Assembly: GCF_004339765.1 (NCBI RefSeq)
Contig: NZ_SMGO01000002.1
Span: 186,001-250,000, forward strand
Source of the DNA: Albibacterium bauzanense
GTDB taxonomy: Bacteria > Bacteroidota > Bacteroidia > Sphingobacteriales > Sphingobacteriaceae
DNA length: 64,000 bases
Direction: 5' to 3'
The position numbers and the translations under genes were made by a program. Under the pieces are notes generated by a model, which did no database searches, was not told the DNA's origin, and saw only the letters and a list, made by a program, of their open reading frames with translations. Below, piece after piece: positions 1-7,520 of this stretch (position 1 is its first letter; the number at the start of each line of letters is the position of its first letter).

Positions 1-613
1 TAAGCGCCTTATTCGTCATCAGGCTTAAGAAGTTATTCAATTTCTTAAATTCTGTCGTTTTCGTTTCCATCAGGCGAAGCGGCTTCTTCTGCTGCAATCT
101 AAACTCTTGCATCGCCTTTAGGGTTCTATTAAAAGGCAATAAAACTTTTCTGGAAATCAATATACTTACCAAGCCGGTTACAACCAGCATAATCAAAAAG
201 ATAGTGCTGATAGATTTAACCACAGCAGTGGTAATATCGCGGGTGTCCACAATGGCCCCATAAGTTGAGATATAAAAATGATGACCGCCAATTATTTGTG
301 ACGTTGAAACCTTTAACTGTGGTTCTTTACGCCTTAAATAACGTGTATATACAAGCGTATCTGTTACGGAAAGCCTGGTTTTTGGGGTAGACATGGCCAG
401 CTCACTGATCTCCATCCTATTTTGAGATAAGGAATCAGGAATAACTCCCCTGTTCAATTCTCTAATCGTAAAATCAATGTTCTTCCTCAAATACTTTACC
501 TGCTCATAATCCACCTCTGATTTTATGGAATAATAAGAAAGCAAACCACCAATGATAAGCACCACAAAGGTGATTACTAAATACCAAAGAGTGAACTTCT
601 GGATGAGTTTCAT
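1..613 (-). CDS. Sensor histidine kinase, N-terminal part (cut by window edge)
   Basis: Reading the complement from an ATG at 613-611 gives 204 residues without a stop, running off the window. A membrane helix lies near residues 5-27 (TLWYLVITFVVLIIGG), then an extracytoplasmic sensor region, a second helix around 150-168 (IFLIMLVVTGLVSILIS) and a HAMP-like segment (RKVLLPFNRTLKAMQEF). The catalytic core (H box, ATPase) is outside the window. The start codon overlaps the stop of the response regulator by one base (TAATG), so the pair is translationally coupled. It probably phosphorylates that regulator. The signal sensed is unknown. The kinase assignment rests on layout and pairing, since the kinase motifs are not visible. 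Confidence 0.85.
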   Translation of the reverse strand, partial: MKLIQKFTLWYLVITFVVLIIGGLLSYYSIKSEVDYEQVKYLRKNIDFTIRELNRGVIPDSLSQNRMEISELAMSTPKTRLSVTDTLVYTRYLRRKEPQLKVSTSQIIGGHHFYISTYGAIVDTRDITTAVVKSISTIFLIMLVVTGLVSILISRKVLLPFNRTLKAMQEFRLQQKKPLRLMETKTTEFKKLNNFLSLMTNKAL

Positions 614-1293
614 TACTTATTTGTGTTTAGCTTATACCCCAGCCCATATACTGTTTCAATATAATCTTTACCATCCGCCTGCACAATCTTCTTCCTTAAA
701 TTCTTAACATGCTGATAAACGAAATCAAAGTTCATAAGATTATCTGTATAATCACCCCAAAGATGTTCAGCAATGGTTTGGCGTGTCAATACACGATTCT
801 GATTGGTAAGAAAATACAAAAGCAGCGCATACTCTTTCCGGGTAAGATCAAGCATGTTGTCATTTACACTTACCTCCATATTATCGGTATTAATATAAAT
901 CTCATTAAAGCGGATCTCATAAGCTCCCTGCAGATATTTTCTACGGTAGATAGCCTTTAAGCGCGCATTAAGCTCCGGCAAGTGGAATGGTTTTGTCAAA
1001 TAATCATCTGCACCCAACTCTAGTCCGTTAACCTTATCATCTAACGAGTTTTTAGCAGATATAATAAGAATTCCACTATCAATCTTCTCTGATTTAATAT
1101 GGCTCAAAATATCCAAACCATTTCCATCAGGCAGAATAATATCCAATACAATGCAATCGTATTTGAAACCATTCAGCTTATCAATCGCCTGAAAATGATT
1201 CGTAGCAAGTTCACAAATGTATCCTTCTCTGGTTAGGTAAGAAGTGATGTTTTGTGCTAATTCTTCGTTGTCTTCAATGACTAAAACCTTCAT
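613..1293 (-). CDS. OmpR/PhoB-family response regulator
   Basis: A 226-residue two-domain regulator of normal family length. The receiver domain (about 1-115) has the acidic pair E7/D8, phosphoacceptor D51 in CIVLDIILPDG, S79 in the switch position and K101 in LTKPF. The C-terminal winged-helix DNA-binding domain (about 125-222) has the typical RKEYALLLYFLTNQNRVLTR and HVKNLRKKI segments and ends YGLGYKL. It is the first gene of a two-gene operon with the kinase. A TAnnTTTG element lies 9 bases upstream of the start. Target genes cannot be read from the sequence; an 11-bp tandem repeat array lies about 125 bp upstream and could be a binding region. Confidence 0.95.
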   Translation of the reverse strand: MKVLVIEDNEELAQNITSYLTREGYICELATNHFQAIDKLNGFKYDCIVLDIILPDGNGLDILSHIKSEKIDSGILIISAKNSLDDKVNGLELGADDYLTKPFHLPELNARLKAIYRRKYLQGAYEIRFNEIYINTDNMEVSVNDNMLDLTRKEYALLLYFLTNQNRVLTRQTIAEHLWGDYTDNLMNFDFVYQHVKNLRKKIVQADGKDYIETVYGLGYKLNTNK

Positions 1294-1301
1294 TTATAGC
1301 A

Positions 1302-1309
1302 CAAATATA
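1302..1309 (-). promoter_or_regulatory. Candidate -7 promoter element of the two-component operon
   Basis: On the complement the sequence is TATATTTG, matching the Bacteroidota -7 consensus TAnnTTTG. It sits just upstream of the response-regulator ATG at 1293. No clear TTG -33 element is visible at the usual spacing, so only the -7 box supports the call. Confidence 0.45.
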
Positions 1310-1417
1310 TATTTTGTTTTTGATGAAACTTTGAAGCTAGCCTCTTACTAAAGAATTCACTTGTCCATACTTGACTAATATCAAACAGTAAACAGACAGT
1401 CCTTGACCAGTCCTTTT

Positions 1418-1472
1418 ACCACTGCTTAACCACTGTTCAACCACTGTTTGACTACTGTTTAACCACTGTTTG
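1418..1472. repeat. 11-bp tandem repeat array, five copies
   Basis: Five consecutive 11-bp units: ACCACTGCTTA, ACCACTGTTCA, ACCACTGTTTG, ACTACTGTTTA, ACCACTGTTTG. Units differ at one to three positions, mainly in the last four bases. The array lies between the response regulator (start 1293) and the 3' end of the arginase-like gene (1564), so it is upstream of the two-component operon. The period is close to one DNA helical turn, so each unit would present the same face to a protein. Function is unknown. Confidence 0.9.
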
Positions 1473-1563
1473 AGTATAGCGAATTTTAAAGACGTTTCTT
1501 TTTAAGAACGAAACAGACAATAAGATTGAATATTTTACGCTGGAATATTATAAGGTTTCTGCC

Positions 1564-2739
1564 CTAAATTAGCTTTTGATAGGTTCTCCACCATAAATCA
1601 GGGAGTTCGCCATCAATGGCTATTTGGTAGTCTTCATAACGACAAGGAACCATGTGGTAGCGCTCGTTAACCGATTTGGTGTTCGGGTAAGGAACTTGCA
1701 TCCACCAGCGATCTGACTTCTTGCTTTTCACAAAAACCACTTCATGCTCATCGGCAGTTAAAGAGGTTCGGTAGATCACATAAGCTGACTTTGGCTGCAA
1801 TGGGAAGTCTTTTTTGCGGCCGTAATACCCATCAATGAAATACCAGATCATTTGTGATAACAGAATAGCTGTTTGTCCGTTTTGATCTAAATCCGGATTA
1901 AATTCATAAAATCCAATGGAAGTAAGCTTATCGCTCATACCTGCATAACGACACATTTGGCAGGCTTCTTCGCCGTAAAAACCATTGGGACCAGCATTCG
2001 CATTTGCGAAAGCATTCGATGAACGAATGGCTCCCATATCAAAACTTATCATATCGGCATTACGTAGTATGGGTTCTGCCTGCTCTATTTTACCTGAGAA
2101 AGTGCCTAAACGATAGACATCAAAAAGAAGCTTATCCAACACTTTAAGGCTCTCGGTATTAACGAAATAAGACTGATAGCCAATGTTGCTGAAATTGAAC
2201 AGATAATTAGGTTGGTGAAGCATGATCTTATTTAAATAAGACCGCGATGTTGTATCGCTTTCTTCGCTGCTATCTTCTTCCAGATCGAAAGCCGGGTCAA
2301 TAAGTACTAAATCTACCCTTTGTTCTAATTTCTCATAAGCCATGTATTGAGCATAAGTCAGATCTTGTCCGCCACCAATAATTATAGGCAGTATATTGCT
2401 TTTTACCAGCTCTGTAACAACTGTTTTTACAGCCGCATAAGTATCAGTTACTTGAAAGCCTTTTTGTATATTACCGAGATCAACAACGTTGATTTTATGT
2501 TCGCCCTGATGCAGCTGATAGAATTTCTTGCGGAAGGCATCTGCCGCGGAAGCACAGCCTTTATTATTAACAGCTTTGCGATCGTCTGCTACCCCAAATA
2601 TGGCGATATCAACACCCTCCAAGTCAGGAAACTCTTGCTCATAAATTGTGATTATTGAACCAAGCTGACTATTAAGGAAGCCGGCTTCCTTCTTTATTTC
2701 CTGAACATTGACTGGAGTAAAAAAATCGATTAACGACAT
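1564..2739 (-). CDS. Arginase/formimidoylglutamase-fold protein with degraded metal site
   Basis: A 391-residue protein with the ureohydrolase fold, recognisable from VDIAIFGVADDRKAVNNKG (43-61), PIIIGGGQDLTYAQYMA (118-134) and MISFDMGAIRSS (230-241). In active ureohydrolases these blocks read GGGHD, DAHxD and SxDxDxxDP and bind two manganese ions. Here they are GGGQD (H to Q at 125), DPAFD (148-152, H to A) and SFDMGAI (second D to G). At least three metal ligands are therefore missing. Annotation tools would name it formimidoylglutamase, but histidine catabolism is not supported by neighbours or by the active site. It is more likely a catalytically dead or repurposed family member. Confidence 0.8.
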   Translation of the reverse strand: MSLIDFFTPVNVQEIKKEAGFLNSQLGSIITIYEQEFPDLEGVDIAIFGVADDRKAVNNKGCASAADAFRKKFYQLHQGEHKINVVDLGNIQKGFQVTDTYAAVKTVVTELVKSNILPIIIGGGQDLTYAQYMAYEKLEQRVDLVLIDPAFDLEEDSSEESDTTSRSYLNKIMLHQPNYLFNFSNIGYQSYFVNTESLKVLDKLLFDVYRLGTFSGKIEQAEPILRNADMISFDMGAIRSSNAFANANAGPNGFYGEEACQMCRYAGMSDKLTSIGFYEFNPDLDQNGQTAILLSQMIWYFIDGYYGRKKDFPLQPKSAYVIYRTSLTADEHEVVFVKSKKSDRWWMQVPYPNTKSVNERYHMVPCRYEDYQIAIDGELPDLWWRTYQKLI

Positions 2740-2803
2740 AAATTGGCTTAAAATATATGAGATGGTAAAACAGATAATTCCTACAAATATCCATTTAATA
2801 CCT

Positions 2804-2811
2804 TACTTTTG
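2804..2811 (+). promoter_or_regulatory. Candidate -7 promoter element of the epimerase gene
   Basis: TACTTTTG matches the TAnnTTTG consensus and ends 41 bases before the GTG start at 2853. No convincing -33 TTG is visible at normal spacing. Confidence 0.4.
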
Positions 2812-2852
2812 AAAGTGAATAATGCATGAATTAATTTCCAAAAAATATTAAT

Positions 2853-3806
2853 GTGATATTAGTAACGGGCGGAACTGGTTTTATAGGATCACTTGTAATC
2901 AAAAGCTTGCTAGAAAAAGGTAAATCTGTTTTAGCAATTAAACGTGCAAGCTCCATTATTCCACAAGAACTACTTTATAAGGCCAATCTATTCTGGTTTG
3001 ATGCTGATGTAACAGACTATTTCTCGCTGGAAGATGTTTTTACCCAAGTTCGGCAAGTATATCACTGTGCTGGTATGGTTTCTTTTAATACAGCAGACAG
3101 AAAGAAATTAATGGATGTAAATGTAAAAGGAACTACACATATCGTTAATCTTTGCCTGGAGAAAAAAGCACGGTTAGTATACCTGAGTTCAGTGGCTGCT
3201 TTGGGTGAAGAAAAGGATAGCGGGTTTATTGATGAGAAATCAAAATGGGAATGGCACCCAAAACTAAGTGGCTATAGCATCTCAAAGTTTGAAGCCGAAA
3301 GGGAAGTGTGGAGAGGAATTGCAGAAGGTCTGGATGCTGTTATTGTTAATCCGACGATTGTAATTGGTGCTGATAATTCAAACAATACGGCTCAGCTGTT
3401 CTCTCTGGTAGACAAGGGTTTAAGATATTATCCTACTGGCAGTACCGGCTTTGTAGATGTTGAAGACCTGGCTTCTATCATGATCCAACTTATGGAATCG
3501 CCTGATATTTCAGGAACCAATTTCTTGATCAATAACATTAATCTAAGCTATAAGGAGCTTTTCCAGCAGTATGCCCGTATAGTAAAAAAAGCTCCTCCTT
3601 CTATTCCAACCAATCGCTTTCTTCTGGCTTTTGCCTGGCGGGCACAAACTTTGCTTTCGTTCCTTAAAATCATGAAACCAAAGCTCACGAAAGAGATCGC
3701 CCGCTCTTCCATCAAAAAGCATATTTATAGCAATGAAAAAATAATAAGCACATTAAACTATTCTTTTAAACCCTTTGATCTTAGTTTAGAAGAAATCAGT
3801 CATTAA
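2853..3806 (+). CDS. NAD(P)-dependent epimerase/dehydratase (extended SDR)
   Basis: A 317-residue extended short-chain dehydrogenase. The Rossmann motif GGTGFIG is at residues 6-12, and the catalytic YSISK motif near residue 144 follows the SSVAA strand. It is similar in layout to dihydroflavonol-4-reductase or sugar-nucleotide epimerase-like proteins. The substrate cannot be deduced. The start is a GTG: the overlapping ATG at 2851 is followed at once by TGA, and the upstream in-frame ATG at 2826 runs into a stop. It is divergent from the arginase-like gene and 33 bp upstream of the SerB-like gene, which has its own promoter element. Confidence 0.88.
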   Translation: MILVTGGTGFIGSLVIKSLLEKGKSVLAIKRASSIIPQELLYKANLFWFDADVTDYFSLEDVFTQVRQVYHCAGMVSFNTADRKKLMDVNVKGTTHIVNLCLEKKARLVYLSSVAALGEEKDSGFIDEKSKWEWHPKLSGYSISKFEAEREVWRGIAEGLDAVIVNPTIVIGADNSNNTAQLFSLVDKGLRYYPTGSTGFVDVEDLASIMIQLMESPDISGTNFLINNINLSYKELFQQYARIVKKAPPSIPTNRFLLAFAWRAQTLLSFLKIMKPKLTKEIARSSIKKHIYSNEKIISTLNYSFKPFDLSLEEISH

Positions 3807-3810
3807 CAAC

Positions 3811-3818
3811 TATATTTG
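3811..3818 (+). promoter_or_regulatory. Candidate -7 promoter element of the serB-like gene
   Basis: TATATTTG lies 22 bases before the ATG at 3840. An in-frame TTG at 3816 falls inside this element, so that upstream start is unlikely to be transcribed. Confidence 0.5.
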
Positions 3819-3839
3819 CGTCAAATTTCATTAAACTTC

Positions 3840-5132
3840 ATGAAAACAAATTACATCATAGATTTTGATAGCACTTTTACACAGGTAGAAGCGCTGGATG
3901 AACTAGCAAAAATCTCTTTAAAAAACAATCCGGACCGTCAGCAACACTTAGCCGATATTGCAGAATTAACAAACCTGGCAATGGACGGGAAGCTTTCTTT
4001 CCGTGAGAGTTTGACGCGCAGGGTGCAGCTTTTACATGCTAACCGTGAGCATCTGGATGCACTTATTAAAAAACTAAAGAAGAAGGTATCAGCCTCCTTT
4101 TCACGCAATAAGGAGTTTTTCAAAGATAATTCGAAAGATGTATATATCGTTTCCGGCGGATTCAAAGAATTTATTTGTCCGGTTGTAGGCAACTACCATA
4201 TCTCTGAAGAAAATGTATATGCTAATACCTTTCTTTTTGATGAGGAAGGTAATATTTATGGCTTCGACGAAAAGAACCCACTATCAGAAGAAGGTGGAAA
4301 AGTTAAATTATTAAAGCAGCTGAAACTTGAGGGTAAAGTTTATGGTATTGGAGATGGATACTCTGATTTTCAATTAAAAGAATCGGGTATGATTGAAAAG
4401 TTCTATGCCTTTACTGAAAATATAGAACGTGCTTCTGTTTCATCAAAAGCGGATCATATTGCTCCTACTTTTGATGAGTTTTTATATATTAATCAGCTTC
4501 CACGCGCTATTTCCTATCCTAAGAATCGGATTAAATGCTATGTTGTTGGTGATGTGCCTCATCATGCCATTAAGTTCTTAGAAAAAGATGGGTTCAGCAC
4601 CATTCAACTTAATAAAATTGAAGGTGAAGACTTAAGTGAAGCGGGAATGATTTTGTTTCAGGATGGACTTACTTTCTCCAATGAACAAATAGAAAAAGCA
4701 TCTCGTTTAAAAACAATTGGTTACTTAGGAAATAGTAAACGTAAGATCGATAAGAACTTCTGTCTTCAAAAAGGTATCGTATTATTTGATGATAAAAAAG
4801 ATACCTGGAAGAGTGCTGACTTTATTCCGAAGAGGATGGCTGATTTCATTAATAACGGTGATACAAAAATGAGCAGGAACTTCCCTAACCTGAAAGTTCC
4901 GTTAATGGATAACGCTCACCGTTTGATCCATATTCATGAAAATATACCAGGTATCATGGCGCAAATCAATGGTACCTTCCGGGATAACAATGTAAATATT
5001 GTTGCTCAGTTTTTAATGACTAAAAACGGGATAGGTTATGTGATAACCGATATTAGCAGAAAGTATGACAAAAAGCTTTTAACAGAATTAAAGTCGATTG
5101 CACATACTATTAAATTCAGAGTACTTTATTAA
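3840..5132 (+). CDS. serB: Phosphoserine phosphatase fused to vestigial SerA domain and ACT domain
   Basis: 430 residues from the ATG at 3840. Residues 1 to about 215 are a HAD phosphatase with all four motifs: IDFDST (D8 and D10), IVSGGF near 106, a conserved lysine in EEGGKVKLL, and GIGDGYSDF near 172. This is the SerB type that dephosphorylates phosphoserine in the last step of serine synthesis. Residues about 228-325 resemble the N-terminal half of a 3-phosphoglycerate dehydrogenase substrate domain. The sequence then jumps to the SerA C-terminal linker (DFIPKRMADFINNGDT, NFPNLKVP) and a complete ACT domain (about 352-430). The NAD-binding domain is missing, so dehydrogenase activity is not expected. 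The ACT domain may sense serine. Confidence 0.85.
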   Translation: MKTNYIIDFDSTFTQVEALDELAKISLKNNPDRQQHLADIAELTNLAMDGKLSFRESLTRRVQLLHANREHLDALIKKLKKKVSASFSRNKEFFKDNSKDVYIVSGGFKEFICPVVGNYHISEENVYANTFLFDEEGNIYGFDEKNPLSEEGGKVKLLKQLKLEGKVYGIGDGYSDFQLKESGMIEKFYAFTENIERASVSSKADHIAPTFDEFLYINQLPRAISYPKNRIKCYVVGDVPHHAIKFLEKDGFSTIQLNKIEGEDLSEAGMILFQDGLTFSNEQIEKASRLKTIGYLGNSKRKIDKNFCLQKGIVLFDDKKDTWKSADFIPKRMADFINNGDTKMSRNFPNLKVPLMDNAHRLIHIHENIPGIMAQINGTFRDNNVNIVAQFLMTKNGIGYVITDISRKYDKKLLTELKSIAHTIKFRVLY

Positions 5133-5140
5133 AAAATCTA

Positions 5141-5177
5141 TTTAAACTAGTGGGATTAATGATTCCACTAGTTTAAA
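5141..5177. terminator. Bidirectional terminator hairpin between serB-like and tlpA-like genes
   Basis: Perfect 13-bp inverted repeat TTTAAACTAGTGG / CCACTAGTTTAAA with an 11-base loop, between two convergent genes. A run of A (T on the complement) follows the stem on the left side. It overlaps the last codons and stop of the thioredoxin gene. Confidence 0.75.
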
Positions 5178-6298
5178 ATTCCTGCCAGCGTGGTATGCAG
5201 TTCTTCACCACGAATATTAGTTGCAATGATTTTTCCGTTAGGATCCAGTAAGAAGTTTCTAGGGATAGCACTTACACCGTATTTCTTAGCAACCTCATTA
5301 TTCCAGAACTTAAGATCAGATACCTGAGCCCAGGTTAATTGATCATCCTTAATTGCCTTCAACCAGGCGTTTCTGCCTGTTTCACGATCCAAAGAAACTC
5401 CTAATACAGTAAATCCTTTATCTTTATACTTGGTGTAAGCAGCCACGATATTGGGGTTTTCCTGACGACAAGGAGCACACCAACTTGCCCAAAAATCGAC
5501 AAGAACATATTTACCATGAAACGAAGAAAGCGTTATGGGATTGCCATCCGGGTCGTTCTGTGTAAAATCGGGTGCGATTGCTCCCACCATAACCAGTTTT
5601 CCTACTTCAATTTGTTTTCGCAATGCTTTTGCCGACTCCATTTCCTGAAGCTCAGGCGATAGTGCATTCAAAAGAGGTTCTACCAAGGCTACATCAGGTA
5701 CGGGACCAGCTATTTCAACCAAGGTTTTTAAGCTTAAAAGAGAATTCGGTGTAGTTTTGATGAAATTTATATAAGCTTCATCCTTTTCTTTTTGCAGCGC
5801 ATTGTATTCACTCTCTAAACGTTGATTAAATTCTTGAGAGTTCAATTCCTCTTGTGTAGCTTGACTGAATTTCTTTCTGAAAGCTTTCTCTTTAGCGGTT
5901 ACTGCAGCTAAGCTTGAATTTAACTTATAACGATCATCGTTTAGCGGGGTTCCCGACAAAACTGCATTATAGATGGAATCGGTTCCTTTTATACTAATTG
6001 CTCCACCTTCCAGAAATAGATTTAAAAGATCAGGACTGCTCAATTTAGACATCCCTACACCTTTGTGATCAATTGTTAAGAGAGCATCACCCGGCTGACT
6101 CACGACTCCGGCAAATGTAAATTTACCTTGGTTAATTGATGTTGAATCTATCTTTCTCTGCGCTCCATCACTGTATATAAGATAAGCTTTAGCAGTATTT
6201 GGAACATTCGTTATTTCTCCTGTGATCGTATAGCTCTCTTGCGCAAATACCATAAATGGTAACACAGCAAAAGCACTTAATAACATTCTCTTAATCAT
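5168..6298 (-). CDS. TlpA-family thiol-disulfide oxidoreductase with DUF4369-like N-terminus
   Basis: 376 residues. An N-terminal signal peptide (about 1-19, ending VFAQ) exports it to the periplasm. Residues about 22-120 resemble the DUF4369 beta domain common in Bacteroidota (YTITGEITNVPNTAKAYL). A helical linker follows, then a thioredoxin/AhpC-TSA domain from about 240 with active site WCAPC (C274, C277) and the cis-proline segment SAIPRNFLLDPNGK. It probably reduces or exchanges disulfides in envelope proteins. It stands alone between convergent serB-like and divergent ilvE, with its own -7 element upstream. Confidence 0.92.
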   Translation of the reverse strand: MIKRMLLSAFAVLPFMVFAQESYTITGEITNVPNTAKAYLIYSDGAQRKIDSTSINQGKFTFAGVVSQPGDALLTIDHKGVGMSKLSSPDLLNLFLEGGAISIKGTDSIYNAVLSGTPLNDDRYKLNSSLAAVTAKEKAFRKKFSQATQEELNSQEFNQRLESEYNALQKEKDEAYINFIKTTPNSLLSLKTLVEIAGPVPDVALVEPLLNALSPELQEMESAKALRKQIEVGKLVMVGAIAPDFTQNDPDGNPITLSSFHGKYVLVDFWASWCAPCRQENPNIVAAYTKYKDKGFTVLGVSLDRETGRNAWLKAIKDDQLTWAQVSDLKFWNNEVAKKYGVSAIPRNFLLDPNGKIIATNIRGEELHTTLAGILN

Positions 6299-6343
6299 TG
6301 TATTTTCTTTTTATTTGAGAGATATTCAGACAATCCCTCCAAG

Positions 6344-6351
6344 CAAAATTA
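6344..6351 (-). promoter_or_regulatory. Candidate -7 element and adjacent palindrome upstream of the tlpA-like gene
   Basis: The complement reads TAATTTTG, matching TAnnTTTG. Directly upstream lies the 14-bp palindrome CTATTTACAAATAG (6353-6366), in the region where RNA polymerase or a regulator would contact DNA. Confidence 0.35.
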
Positions 6352-6448
6352 ACTATTTACAAATAGATCATCGTCATATAAAATTAATATTAGAATTCAA
6401 ATCCTTTTTTTCTTAAATTGCGCTAGTATAGGTAAAATATAAAATATC

Positions 6449-7513
6449 GTGGAAAAAGTGCATTCTATAGAAGTTGAGCAAACAACGTCGTCTCGTTTAG
6501 CCCAAGTAGATTTTGAGAATCTGAAGTTCGGACATATCTTGTCTGATCACATGTTGGTAGCAGAATATAATAATGGTGCGTGGCAAAGCGTCAAGGTTGT
6601 ACCTTATGGCAATATCGTCATGAGTCCTTCTAGTTCATTTATTCATTATGGACAGTCAATTTTTGAAGGAATAAAAGCTTATAAGCAAGAGAATGGGGAT
6701 GTAAGTATTTTCCGTCCGGATCAAAATCATGAGCGTTTTAATAAATCAGCTGCTCGTTTAGAGATGCCTACTGTTCCTGCCGAAATTTTTATGGACGGTC
6801 TGAAAACATTAATTGATCTGGATAGAGATTGGGTACCTCCAACAAAGGATGCTTCTTTATATATTCGTCCTTTTATGTTTGGGACCGAGGCTGCATTGGG
6901 CGTACATCCTTCTGCTAGTTATACGTTTATGATTATTACGAGCCCTGTTGGTTCTTATTATAACAAACCGCTGCGATTAAAAGTAGAAACTCATTATACA
7001 CGTGCCGCTAATGGCGGTGTAGGGTTCTCTAAGAATGCAGGTAATTATGCGCTATCTCTTCATCCAACTAAGTTGGCTCAAGAAGAAGGTTTTGACCAAT
7101 TAATTTGGACAGACGCAGAAGAACATGCTTATGTAGAAGAAGCAGGAACGGCCAATCTTTTATTTAGAATTGGGGATACGCTGATAACTCCTTCTTCAGA
7201 AACCATTTTAAGAGGCATTACGCGATTAAGCATTATGGCGATTGCTGAGAAATGGGGCTTGAAGACTGAATCTCGCAAAGTATCTGTTCAGGAGTTAATT
7301 GATGGAATTGAAAATGGTTCGGTTACGGAAGCTTTTGCTGCTGGTACTGCAGCTACATTAACCCCAATTGCAGAAATAGGATATCAAGGAAAAATATATA
7401 AATTAAGCGATCCGGCGACACGTGAATTTTCAAATAAGGTTTTACAGTATTTGAATGATTTACGCTATGGAAGGATTGAAGATGAATTTGGATGGAATTT
7501 AGTGGTTGATTAA
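6449..7513 (+). CDS. ilvE: Branched-chain amino acid aminotransferase
   Basis: A 354-residue fold-type IV PLP enzyme that transaminates leucine, isoleucine and valine with 2-oxoglutarate. The PLP lysine is in GFSKNAGNYALSLHPTK. The family signature EEAGTANLLF and the phosphate-binding segments TILRGITR and AFAAGTAATLTPI are present. The start is GTG at 6449; the N-terminal block SRLAQVDFENLKFG lies at the position expected for the long (mitochondrial-like) BCAT class, and no in-frame ATG lies nearby upstream. It is convergent with the AsmA-like pair; a hairpin covers both 3' ends. Confidence 0.95.
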   Translation: MEKVHSIEVEQTTSSRLAQVDFENLKFGHILSDHMLVAEYNNGAWQSVKVVPYGNIVMSPSSSFIHYGQSIFEGIKAYKQENGDVSIFRPDQNHERFNKSAARLEMPTVPAEIFMDGLKTLIDLDRDWVPPTKDASLYIRPFMFGTEAALGVHPSASYTFMIITSPVGSYYNKPLRLKVETHYTRAANGGVGFSKNAGNYALSLHPTKLAQEEGFDQLIWTDAEEHAYVEEAGTANLLFRIGDTLITPSSETILRGITRLSIMAIAEKWGLKTESRKVSVQELIDGIENGSVTEAFAAGTAATLTPIAEIGYQGKIYKLSDPATREFSNKVLQYLNDLRYGRIEDEFGWNLVVD

Positions 7514-7520
7514 ACCACTA
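7500..7520. terminator. Hairpin across the convergent ilvE / AsmA-like 3' ends
   Basis: TAGTGGTT / AACCACTA with a five-base loop covers the 3' ends of both genes and is followed by a pyrimidine-rich tract (TTCCTCTTCC). It could terminate the plus-strand transcript and possibly both. Confidence 0.5.

Noticed and set aside
1418-1472. CRISPR array
   Set aside because: The unit is 11 bp with no spacers between copies and no cas genes nearby.
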